Part shown: piece after piece, positions 1 to 5,682 of the stretch
Layout of the letters: every line of letters begins with the position of its first letter
Position numbering within the stretch: position 1 is the stretch's first letter
Origin: Chloroflexota bacterium
GTDB lineage: Bacteria > Chloroflexota > Limnocylindria > P2-11E
DNA length: 5,682 nucleotides
Assembly (NCBI GenBank): GCA_005881085.1
Contig: VBGU01000167.1
Span: 1 to 5,682, forward strand
Direction of reading: 5' to 3'
The notes under the pieces: generated by a model
Database searches by the model: none
Seen by the model: the letters and a program-made list of their open reading frames with translations, nothing else
What the model was told of the DNA's origin: nothing
Made by a program: the position numbers and the translations under genes

Positions 1-565
1 CGTGAAGCGCGGGCTCAAAGGTCACCACCGGATCCGTGCGCTGGGCAGATAGCGTCGTGAGCGGCGCGACCGAGCGGCTGAACTGCACGAAGAGCTGCGC
101 GGCGAGCGGGACCTCGGTGTCGCCGTCACCGGGGATGACTTGCTGCACCGCGAGCTGGCCGGTCACGGTGAACTTCTTGGTGATCGCGTTTGAAAGCCCC
201 GCGTCGGGACGCGCGGGTACGTTCACGGTGTAGGTCGACCCTCGCACGAACCCCGGGAAGTCGGGCTGGAAGAGCGCGGTGCGCGCGCCGAGCCACGCGT
301 AGGTGCCCTTCGTCTCGGGGATGACCTGGAACAGCGCCTCCGGTGCGCGCTCCTCCGGCGATTTCGCGAACGTGACGGTCACGGGACCGAGGCGCGAGAC
401 ATCGTCGCCCTGGGGAAGAACGGTGAACGCGGGCGGCTCCGCGAGCGACGCGCTCGGCGCGCGACCGACGACTTGGAAGAGTCCGGCGAGCAGTGCGAGC
501 ACGACCACGGTCGTGATCGCGGGCCGGAACGTGCGGAGACGTGCCATGAGCGTCGCGGCGTTCAT
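1..565 (-). CDS. N-terminal part of a probable membrane-anchored alpha-2-macroglobulin-like protein with Ig-like domains (runs off the left edge)
   Basis: Reading leftward from ATG at 565-563 gives an uninterrupted frame of 188 codons to the window edge; the C-terminus is missing. Residues 1-15 are basic (MNAATLMARLRTFRP), 16-35 form one hydrophobic helix (ITTVVVLALLAGLFQVV), and no lipobox cysteine follows, so it looks like a signal anchor or Sec signal rather than a lipoprotein. Residues about 46-134 form a first Ig-like/MG-type module (VTVTF at 63-67, YAWLGARTALFQPD at 89-102, STYTVNVP at 110-117). A second begins near 137, with the Big_5-like pattern VIPGDGDTEVPLAAQLFVQF from 143. Such modules lead into bacterial alpha-2-macroglobulins, large surface protease traps. 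The call rests on this pattern plus the location directly after pbpC, its known partner. The MG core, any CxEQ thioester and the bait region lie outside the window, so another Ig-like surface protein remains possible. The start is favoured over Met7 because it has a good ribosome binding site and ATGA overlap with pbpC. Confidence 0.72.
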   Translation of the reverse strand, partial: MNAATLMARLRTFRPAITTVVVLALLAGLFQVVGRAPSASLAEPPAFTVLPQGDDVSRLGPVTVTFAKSPEERAPEALFQVIPETKGTYAWLGARTALFQPDFPGFVRGSTYTVNVPARPDAGLSNAITKKFTVTGQLAVQQVIPGDGDTEVPLAAQLFVQFSRSVAPLTTLSAQRTDPVVTFEPALH

Positions 566-2862
566 CTCTTCACCTCGAATGCCGACGTGGCGGTCGCGAA
601 GGAGCCATCCGCGAAGCGCGCGCTCGCTCGGAGCGTGTGCCCGCCGAGCTCGAGCGTCCAGAGCAGCGCGGGGTCGGACCCGGGCGCATCGCCGATGACC
701 CGGCCGTCGATCGCGAACGTGACGCTCTCGATCCCCCGCGCCGCCACAACGCGCAGCAGGATCTGGGACGACGCGATCTCCGGCGCGAAGTGGATCGTCG
801 TTCCCGCTACCGGCGCCAGGATGCGGAGCACGTCGCGCGACGCGCTCGCGCCGTCCGAGCGCAGCGTGAGCCCCGCGGCGCGCGCCCAGTCGCGCGCCTC
901 GATCGGCGGGTCGATCGCGATGCGCCCGTCGGAGCCCCTGACGTAATAGGTCTCGTGCCCGGTCGGCACCGTGCCCGCGGCGAAGATCTCGCTGGTCGGC
1001 GACGCGCAGTCGGGTCCGGGCAAAAGGCCGGTCGGAGTGCAGACCGTCGCCTCGACGATGCCAGAGGGCCGAACGAACGGGCTCATCGTGCGCGAGAGGG
1101 ATGCGGCCATCATCGCGTCGCGCCAGATGGGGCCCGCTCCTTCGACGCCCGCGAGGTCGAGCATCGGCGCGCCGTCAGCGTTCCCGACCCACACGCCGAT
1201 CGCGATGTTCGGCGTGAAGCCGATGGTCCACGTGTCGCGAAAACCCGTGCTCGTGCCGGTCTTCACCGCGGCGGGGAAGGGGACCTCGAACGGCGTGACG
1301 CCGCCGAACCCGGGGATGCGCGCGTTCGGGTCGCTCAGGATGTCGCTGATCACGTACGCGTGCTCCGCGCTGAGCACGCGCTGCGGGGCGGCCGGCGCGT
1401 GCTGGAACAGGATCCGGCCCGACCCATCACGCACGCGCTCGATCGCGAATGGCTCAGAGAGCATGCCGGCCGCACCGAATGCGGCAAAGGCGTTCGTGAG
1501 GTCGACCAGGCGCACCTCGCCGCTGCCGAGGGTGAGCGAGAGGCCGTAGCTCCCGACGTCGCCCAGCGTCGTGAGCCCGAAGCGATGGGTGATCTCGAGC
1601 ATCGCGTCGAGCCCGATCGCGTCGAGCGTGCGGACCGCGGGCACGTTGAGCGACGACGCGAGCGCGACGCGCAGCGGAACGACGCCGTGGAAAGAACGGT
1701 CGAAGTTCTGTGGCGTGTACGGACCCTCGTCGGTCGCGAAGCTGGCGGGGACGTCGAGGAGCGGCGTCGCCGCGGTGTAGCCGCGCTCCAACGCCGCCGC
1801 GTAGAGGAGCGGCTTCAGGGCGGAGCCGGGCTGCCGCGGCGTTCGGACCATGTCGATCTCGCCGCCGTGCAGCGGGTCCCCATCGGTCGCGCTCCCGACC
1901 CACGCCACGAGGCGGCCCGTTCCGGGCTCGATCGCGACGAGTGCGGCGTCAGTCGCATTGCGATCGCGAAGTGTCTCGAGACGGAGCCGCACGAGACGCT
2001 CCGATTCCGACTGCAAACCCGCGTCGAGGGTGGTCTCGATGACGAGGCCGTCGCGGCCTGCGAGGTCAGGGCGCAGACGTGCGAGCTCCGCGCGCGCGAA
2101 CGCGACGAACTGGTGCGCGATCGGTGGAAGCGATGCCGGAAGGATGTCGATCCGCTCGGCCGCGGCCGCATCCGCCTGCGGCCGCGTGATCCAGCCGTCC
2201 TCGACCATTCGCGCGAGCACGTAGGTCTGCCGAACGCGTGCCGCCGAGTCGATCACCGAGTCGTATTCGGAGGGACGCTGCGGAAGTCCCGCGAGATATG
2301 CGGCGTGCGCGAGATCGAGGTTCGCGGCGCCGATCCCGAAGTAGACGCGTGCCGCGGCCTCGACGCCGTACGCGCCGCGGCCGTAGTACACGTCGTTCAG
2401 ATAGAGCTGGAGGATCTCCGCCTTCGAGCGATTCGCCTCGAGCTGCAGGGCGATGAGCGCCTCGTGCGCCTTTCGCACCGCGAGCGGCGACGCGTCGTCC
2501 GCGAGGTAGAGACGCCGTGCGAGCTGCTGGGTGATCGTCGACGCGCCGGATGGCGACGACGAGTTCGCGAGCGCGCGAGCGATCGCGACGGGGTCGACGC
2601 CGACGTGCTGGAGGAAGCGGCGATCCTCCGCCGAGATCGTTGCCTGGAGCATCCGCGGGGCGACGCGATCGATGGTCGTCGGGATCCGGACGCCGGCGCT
2701 CATGTCGCGCTCGAGAACGTTCCCGTGGGCGTCGAGGACGACGGTGCCCGGCACGGCGCCGCTCGACTCGGGCGCGTCGAGTGGAGCGAACCGCGCGTAC
2801 GCCGTCAGCGACAGCGACACGAAGCCGATGGCGATGACGAGGAGACGTGCGGTGGCGCGCAT
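562..2862 (-). CDS. pbpC: Penicillin-binding protein 1C, bifunctional class A peptidoglycan synthase
   Basis: 766 residues, close to the usual PBP1C length. It polymerises lipid II into glycan strands and cross-links the peptides on the outer face of the cytoplasmic membrane. Residues 6-23 form a signal anchor. The GT51 glycosyltransferase spans about 55-235: catalytic Glu79 in EDRRF (79-83), GASTITQQLARRLYL (106-120), and the KAEILQLYLNDVYYGRGAYG stretch (147-166). The transpeptidase spans about 300-590 with all three motifs: SxxK at Ser347-Lys350 in the PBP1C-style context DMVRTPRQPGSALKP, SxN at Ser404-Asn406, and KTG at 534-536 followed by TSTGFRDTWTIG. A Cys-containing linker (Cys608, Cys619, GTVPT at 630-634) leads to a C-terminal beta domain, about 678-766, like the PBP1C C-terminal domain. 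All catalytic residues are present, so it should be active. The ATG at 2862 is the only ATG/GTG/TTG start downstream of an in-frame stop; no Shine-Dalgarno is visible, so translation may be leaderless or SD-independent. It overlaps the next gene by ATGA. High confidence in the family; PBP1A is the only real alternative. Confidence 0.95.
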   Translation of the reverse strand: MRATARLLVIAIGFVSLSLTAYARFAPLDAPESSGAVPGTVVLDAHGNVLERDMSAGVRIPTTIDRVAPRMLQATISAEDRRFLQHVGVDPVAIARALANSSSPSGASTITQQLARRLYLADDASPLAVRKAHEALIALQLEANRSKAEILQLYLNDVYYGRGAYGVEAAARVYFGIGAANLDLAHAAYLAGLPQRPSEYDSVIDSAARVRQTYVLARMVEDGWITRPQADAAAAERIDILPASLPPIAHQFVAFARAELARLRPDLAGRDGLVIETTLDAGLQSESERLVRLRLETLRDRNATDAALVAIEPGTGRLVAWVGSATDGDPLHGGEIDMVRTPRQPGSALKPLLYAAALERGYTAATPLLDVPASFATDEGPYTPQNFDRSFHGVVPLRVALASSLNVPAVRTLDAIGLDAMLEITHRFGLTTLGDVGSYGLSLTLGSGEVRLVDLTNAFAAFGAAGMLSEPFAIERVRDGSGRILFQHAPAAPQRVLSAEHAYVISDILSDPNARIPGFGGVTPFEVPFPAAVKTGTSTGFRDTWTIGFTPNIAIGVWVGNADGAPMLDLAGVEGAGPIWRDAMMAASLSRTMSPFVRPSGIVEATVCTPTGLLPGPDCASPTSEIFAAGTVPTGHETYYVRGSDGRIAIDPPIEARDWARAAGLTLRSDGASASRDVLRILAPVAGTTIHFAPEIASSQILLRVVAARGIESVTFAIDGRVIGDAPGSDPALLWTLELGGHTLRASARFADGSFATATSAFEVKR
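571..576 (-). promoter_or_regulatory. Ribosome binding site for the alpha-2-macroglobulin-like gene, inside the end of pbpC
   Basis: On the minus strand GAGGTG lies five bases (AAGAG) before the ATG at 565. It sits within the last codons of pbpC, so ribosomes finishing pbpC can restart here. This decides the start over the internal Met at 547-545, which has no such site. Confidence 0.6.
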
Positions 2863-2985
2863 TGGCGAGAAGCATCTATGACGGGTGGTAATCCGGCGTC
2901 TGACGCTGACCTCGGAAGTACTACGTGGTCGCTAGGAGTTCGAGCGGTGCGTTTGTGACGATGAGGCAACGAAGCAATCCTGATT
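2863..2985. promoter_or_regulatory. Divergent intergenic region expected to hold promoters for pbpC and the small membrane protein gene
   Basis: These 123 bases separate two genes that point away from each other, so both promoters should lie here or overlap the gene starts. I could not identify a convincing -35/-10 pair on either strand. The only local structure I see is a short interrupted palindrome, GCGTC-T-GACGC at 2896-2906, inside a stretch where GTCAG recurs on the minus strand. It may be an operator or chance. The role is inferred from gene layout, not from a recognised motif. Confidence 0.35.
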
Positions 2986-3456
2986 TTGGAGCCGATACTC
3001 GAACCGGTGAGCATCGCGAAGCTGGGCTACGCCCTGTTGCTACGAGCACTGGCGGCTGTGGGTGGTGCGATCGCGGCTTACGGCGCGACCGGGATGTTCA
3101 CGACCGCCGGAGTCATGCCTCCAAACGCCATCGTCATCGCGGGGTTGGCCGCGTGTGGCGCCGCAGCGCTTGCGCTCTGGTCATCGGAGCGAACGCTCAC
3201 CGGGATCTGGCCCGCGTTGCTGATCGCGGCGGTGCCTTTCTCGCTCTATGCGATCGGCTCATGGGGACAGGACGAGTGCACAGTGAACCACCCGCCCATC
3301 GGTTCCGCATACAACTCCGCATTCAGTTGCAGCCCCGTCGGCTCTCACGCGCTCGCGGTGATCGGGCCTGCCGTGACGCTCGTCGGCCTCGCGATGCTCG
3401 TGCTGGACATGCGGACTCTCACCCGCGGACGAGGCGGTCTGCCGATAGGAAGCTGA
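2986..3456 (+). CDS. Small four-helix integral membrane protein of unknown function
   Basis: I do not recognise this family. The 156-residue product has four hydrophobic segments at about 12-33, 48-66, 73-92 and 121-141. By the positive-inside rule both ends are cytoplasmic (arginine-rich tail RTLTRGRG at 143-150), which places the 28-residue loop between helices 3 and 4 outside. That loop carries Cys98 and Cys115, which could form a disulfide, along with several prolines. The start is uncertain: TTG at 2986 gives the longest form, but GTG at 3007 is in frame just before the first helix. A GGAG at 2988-2991 lies 15 bases before that GTG, rather far for a ribosome binding site. It is read alone on the plus strand, divergent from pbpC, and its last 38 bases overlap the convergent flavin oxidase gene. 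Third codon positions look less G+C-biased than in the neighbours. The strong membrane pattern supports a real gene over a chance frame. Confidence 0.62.
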   Translation: MEPILEPVSIAKLGYALLLRALAAVGGAIAAYGATGMFTTAGVMPPNAIVIAGLAACGAAALALWSSERTLTGIWPALLIAAVPFSLYAIGSWGQDECTVNHPPIGSAYNSAFSCSPVGSHALAVIGPAVTLVGLAMLVLDMRTLTRGRGGLPIGS

Positions 3457-4543
3457 TCGGATGGCGCGTTTCGCCATCGAGGACGAGGTCCGCGAGGATC
3501 TCGCCGATCACGGTCGAGAACTTGAACCCGTGGCCGGAGCATGCCGATGCGACGACGACGTTCGGATGATCGGCCAATCGGTCGACGATGAAGTTCGCGT
3601 CGGGCGTGTTCGTGTACATGCAGACCTTCGCGTCGCGCCTCTCGCCGTTCACGAGCGGCATCCGCCGCCTGAGCCACGCGCGCACTCGGTCCTCGTCTCC
3701 GGCCGACACCGTGCGATCGACCGTGTCGGGATCCGCTCTGTCGCCGAAGTGGAGACCCGCGACCTTCACGCCCTGGCCCTCAATGTAGGGAAAGCCGTAG
3801 AAGATGCGATCGGTGTCGTCGACGATGTAGATCGGCAGTCGCGCGAACGCGTCGCGCTCGGCCGTCGGCTCGAACCAGAGGAGGACGCTGCGCTCGACGG
3901 AGAGCTCCGGCGCGAGCGAGGGCGCGAGCTGCGATTCCCACGCGCCCGCCGCGATGACGAGCTTCTTCGCATCGAATGTTCCCGTCGAGGTGCTGACGCG
4001 GACGCCGTCAGGCGTCGATTCCCATCGCTCGACCGGCTCGTCGAAGCGCAGCGTCGCGCCGCTGTCCTCCGCAAGACGCAGGTGGGTCTCGATACAGAGC
4101 TCCGGCGCGAGCCATCCGGCCTGCTTCTCGAACACCCCCTGCCATCCATCGGGCCATTCGAAGAGCGGGTAACGCCTGCGGAGCGCCGAGGCGTCGAGCA
4201 CCTCGTGCTCGAGATGATGCGTGCGCGCGCTCAGGAGTGCGCCGCTGACGAGCTCGCCGGTTGGATCGCCGGCATAAAGGCCGCCCGTCTCGGTGAGAAG
4301 AGTCTCGCCGCTCACGCGCTCGAGGTCGCGCCAGAGCGTCCACGCGCGGCGGAGGAGCGGCACGTAATCGGGGTGCTCGTAATAGGAGAGGCGGATGATC
4401 CGCGAGAGGCCGCCGGACGAGCCGAGGGTATGCCCGCGCACGAATCGATCGAAACCGAGGACCGACGCGCCGCGCGCGGCGAGCCGGTATGCGGCCGAGC
4501 TGCCGTGGGCACCGAGTCCCGCGACGATGACGTCTGCGTCCAT
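3419..4543 (-). CDS. FAD-dependent oxidase of the sarcosine / N-methyl-L-tryptophan oxidase family
   Basis: 374 residues, matching the monomeric sarcosine oxidase (MSOX) and N-methyltryptophan oxidase (MTOX) size. These cytoplasmic enzymes oxidise secondary amines of N-methyl amino acids with O2, giving the free amine, formaldehyde and H2O2. The N-terminal dinucleotide-binding motif is GLGAHG at 9-14. GSSGGLSRIIRLSYYEHPDY at 41-60 corresponds to the family's GSSHGxTRIIR block near the flavin, with Arg48 and Arg51 kept but the histidine replaced by Gly44. Cys308 in KVCMYTNTPD matches the cysteine that covalently binds FAD, and SGHGFKFS at 336-343 contains the conserved Lys341; Lys260 and His265 may match other active-site residues. 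The substrate cannot be told from sequence; pipecolate or another amine is possible. ATG at 4543 is the only reasonable start and has no visible Shine-Dalgarno. The gene lies 45 bases after the hydrolase gene on the same strand, so co-transcription is plausible. Its 3' end overlaps the convergent membrane protein gene by 38 bases. Confidence 0.9.
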   Translation of the reverse strand: MDADVIVAGLGAHGSSAAYRLAARGASVLGFDRFVRGHTLGSSGGLSRIIRLSYYEHPDYVPLLRRAWTLWRDLERVSGETLLTETGGLYAGDPTGELVSGALLSARTHHLEHEVLDASALRRRYPLFEWPDGWQGVFEKQAGWLAPELCIETHLRLAEDSGATLRFDEPVERWESTPDGVRVSTSTGTFDAKKLVIAAGAWESQLAPSLAPELSVERSVLLWFEPTAERDAFARLPIYIVDDTDRIFYGFPYIEGQGVKVAGLHFGDRADPDTVDRTVSAGDEDRVRAWLRRRMPLVNGERRDAKVCMYTNTPDANFIVDRLADHPNVVVASACSGHGFKFSTVIGEILADLVLDGETRHPISFLSADRLVRG

Positions 4544-4588
4544 GTGTCGCGTAAGTTTTAGCGCTTTATCGCGCGCCGGCTGTGACGA

Positions 4589-5452
4589 CTAGGCGTAGCG
4601 CTTTACGAACGCGAGCGCCGTGTCGGCGACCTCCCGCCATCCGCTGTCGATAACGAGCGAATGCCCGCGGTTGGGTAGCTTGGCGATCTCGGTCACGCCT
4701 GCGTTCCGCTTTTGCTTCTTGTACGAGGCGTCCGCGATCGCCCACGGGACGGTGTTGTCCTTCTCGCCGTCGATGATCAGGAGCGGCCCGCGCGCGGGGT
4801 TCTCGGTGTCGACCTTCGCCTCCGTCCAGGGATTGAGGTTGGCGGTGGCCGCCTGGAAGAGCGGCGCGCCGGAGGCCGGCACGTGGTACTTCTGGTACAG
4901 GTCCTTCGCCTCGTCCTCGCCGAGAGCGTTGGCCCAGCCGTACTTGAACTGCTCGAACGTGAGCGCGATCGCGCGGCCCCGGTTGGCGGGGTTGCCAAGC
5001 ACCGGCGACGCCGACTTGAGCGAGGACAGCGGCAGCGGCAGCACGCCGCGGAAGGGAGCCGGATCGATCGCCACCGATGCGACCGCGAGGCCCCGCCCAG
5101 CGAGCATTTGTGTGATGAGTCCGCCGAACGAGTGTCCAATGACGATCGGCTTTTTCTTGAGTCGGCCGATCACCTTGGCGAAATGGTCGGCGACCTGTCC
5201 AACCATCTTGTGGGCGAAGGTCTCTGGATGTGCCTTGGCCTCTTCCACTGTTTCCGGATCGTCTGGCCATCCTGGCGTGATCGCGGCGTAGCCGGCCTCG
5301 TCGAAGAACGCGGCCCAGCGATCCCAGCTGCTTGGAAGTAGCCAGAGCCCGTGAACAAAGACCACGGGAGTCCGATCGGTCGCGTTCGCACGCTCGATCT
5401 GCTCGGAGGTGTGGCGGGATACGGCGTCGACATCGGTCATGGTTGAGGACAT
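4589..5452 (-). CDS. Alpha/beta hydrolase fold protein
   Basis: 287 residues, typical for a single-domain alpha/beta hydrolase without signal peptide, so cytoplasmic. The triad is complete: nucleophile Ser108 in the elbow GHSFGG (106-111), acid Asp232 in GEKDNTVPW (229-237), and base His264 in NRGHS (261-265). HGLW at 34-37 after the strand VVFV is the oxyanion-hole region. A lid-like insert spans about 132-215, including PAPFRGVLPLPLSSLKSASP. The family includes esterases, lipases, lactonases and dehalogenases. Ser rather than Asp as nucleophile argues against a haloalkane dehalogenase; the substrate is otherwise unknown. ATG at 5452 is chosen over Met5 because GGGGAGGG lies just upstream of it. 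It sits between the LLM oxidoreductase (76 bases upstream) and the flavin oxidase (45 bases downstream), all on the minus strand, suggesting but not proving a catabolic or tailoring gene set. Confidence 0.9.
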   Translation of the reverse strand: MSSTMTDVDAVSRHTSEQIERANATDRTPVVFVHGLWLLPSSWDRWAAFFDEAGYAAITPGWPDDPETVEEAKAHPETFAHKMVGQVADHFAKVIGRLKKKPIVIGHSFGGLITQMLAGRGLAVASVAIDPAPFRGVLPLPLSSLKSASPVLGNPANRGRAIALTFEQFKYGWANALGEDEAKDLYQKYHVPASGAPLFQAATANLNPWTEAKVDTENPARGPLLIIDGEKDNTVPWAIADASYKKQKRNAGVTEIAKLPNRGHSLVIDSGWREVADTALAFVKRYA

Positions 5453-5456
5453 GTGA

Positions 5457-5464
5457 CCCTCCCC
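5457..5464 (-). promoter_or_regulatory. Strong ribosome binding site for the alpha/beta hydrolase
   Basis: On the minus strand GGGGAGGG ends four bases (TCAC) before the ATG at 5452. It is the clearest Shine-Dalgarno in the window and decides the start: the in-frame ATG four codons later has none. It contrasts with the flavin oxidase and pbpC starts, which lack one. Confidence 0.75.
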
Positions 5465-5528
5465 TTTTGCGCGAGTGCGCTGGATGACAGCGTCTCACAC
5501 CCGCAAACAGGCTGCCAGCCCAAGAGCG

Positions 5529-5682
5529 CTACGCCGCCGCCTGAATGACCTCCGTGCCGAAGCGTCGGATGTTCGCCGGCTCCGGGTCGATGTTCACGAT
5601 CACGTGGCCGACGCCGCGGTCGCGCCACCGGCTTAGGCGCTCCACCTCCCAGCGCGGCGACCACTTGTAACCCGCGATCTCC
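5529..5682 (-). CDS. C-terminal end of an LLM-class (luciferase-like) flavin/F420-dependent oxidoreductase (runs off the right edge)
   Basis: Only the last 50 codons are present, ending in TAG at 5531-5529; the start and catalytic barrel core lie beyond the right edge. The visible tail begins EIAGYKWSPRWE, continues ERLSRWRDRGVGHVIVNIDP and ends with ANIRRFGTEVIQAAA. An amphipathic helix, a strand of the form G(V/I)xHVIVN and a final helix with RRFGxEVI are what I expect at the end of TIM-barrel luciferase-like monooxygenases, where the strand returns to the barrel and the helix packs outside. Whether the cofactor is F420 or FMN, and the substrate, cannot be judged from this piece. It is first in the minus-strand trio, 76 bases before the hydrolase. 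Another TIM-barrel enzyme cannot be fully excluded. Confidence 0.65.
   Translation of the reverse strand, partial: EIAGYKWSPRWEVERLSRWRDRGVGHVIVNIDPEPANIRRFGTEVIQAAA

Noticed and set aside
637..2958. A 773-codon open frame on the plus strand, antisense to all of pbpC
   Set aside because: Its product is dominated by Arg, Asp, Glu and Ala with no fold signature, while the minus strand holds every PBP1C catalytic motif. Long antisense frames are expected in G+C-rich genes with strong third-position bias.
3411..3424. Possible terminator hairpin near the convergent gene ends (GCGG...CCGC)
   Set aside because: The stem is only four base pairs with an eight-base loop and no T-run follows, so it does not qualify as an intrinsic terminator.
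3461..4561. A 366-codon plus-strand open frame antisense to the flavin oxidase
   Set aside because: Same low-complexity charged composition and no domain pattern; the minus strand encodes a clear MSOX-family protein with its FAD motif and Cys308.
4566..5498. A 310-codon minus-strand frame overlapping the alpha/beta hydrolase
   Set aside because: Arg/Gly/Pro-rich shadow in another frame; the 4589-5452 frame has the catalytic triad and the strong ribosome binding site.
4592..5535. An 11-base inverted repeat (GGCGTAGCGCT at 4592-4602, its complement at 5525-5535) bracketing the hydrolase gene, suggesting a mobile cassette
   Set aside because: A few 11-base inverted matches are expected by chance in a G+C-rich window of this size. 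The match does not extend on either side, each copy lies over a gene's own stop region, and there are no target duplications or transposase.
5437..5664. A 75-codon minus-strand frame between the hydrolase and the right edge
   Set aside because: It is out of frame with the LLM oxidoreductase tail, is rich in Pro, Arg and Gly, and spans a non-coding gap; no ribosome site or fold supports it.

Overview
This is a G+C-rich (roughly two thirds by eye), gene-dense bacterial fragment with six protein-coding genes and no RNA genes, insertion sequences or CRISPR arrays that I can see. The genes suggest a free-living, probably soil or freshwater, high-GC bacterium. The PBP1C with a CTPTGLLP...C...GTVPT tail, the Ig-like/alpha-2-macroglobulin partner and the F420/luciferase-type oxidoreductase fit Chloroflexota-type or actinobacterial-type lineages. 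This placement is inference from remembered family style and was not tested.

Left block (1-2862, minus strand): a two-gene cell-envelope operon. A full-length class A penicillin-binding protein of the PBP1C type (pbpC) runs leftward and overlaps by ATGA the start of a second gene, which leaves the window after 188 codons. That second gene encodes a membrane-anchored protein with tandem Ig-like domains and looks like the N-terminus of a bacterial alpha-2-macroglobulin, the classic genomic partner of PBP1C. Together they suggest a peptidoglycan repair synthase plus a protease trap at the cell surface.

Middle (2863-3456): a 123-base divergent intergenic region, then a plus-strand gene for a small four-helix membrane protein of unknown function. 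Its 3' end overlaps the convergent next gene by 38 bases.

Right block (3419-5682, minus strand): three genes in the same direction. In order of transcription they are the C-terminus of an LLM-class (luciferase-like, probably F420- or FMN-dependent) oxidoreductase, an alpha/beta hydrolase with a complete catalytic triad and a strong ribosome binding site, and an FAD-dependent oxidase of the sarcosine/N-methyltryptophan oxidase family with the covalent-flavin cysteine in place. All three are small-molecule enzymes, but nothing in the sequence proves a shared pathway. I found no convincing undescribed system. The points most worth a second look are the coupled pbpC/alpha-2-macroglobulin pair in its reversed order, the unknown membrane protein, and an altered active-site residue in the oxidase.
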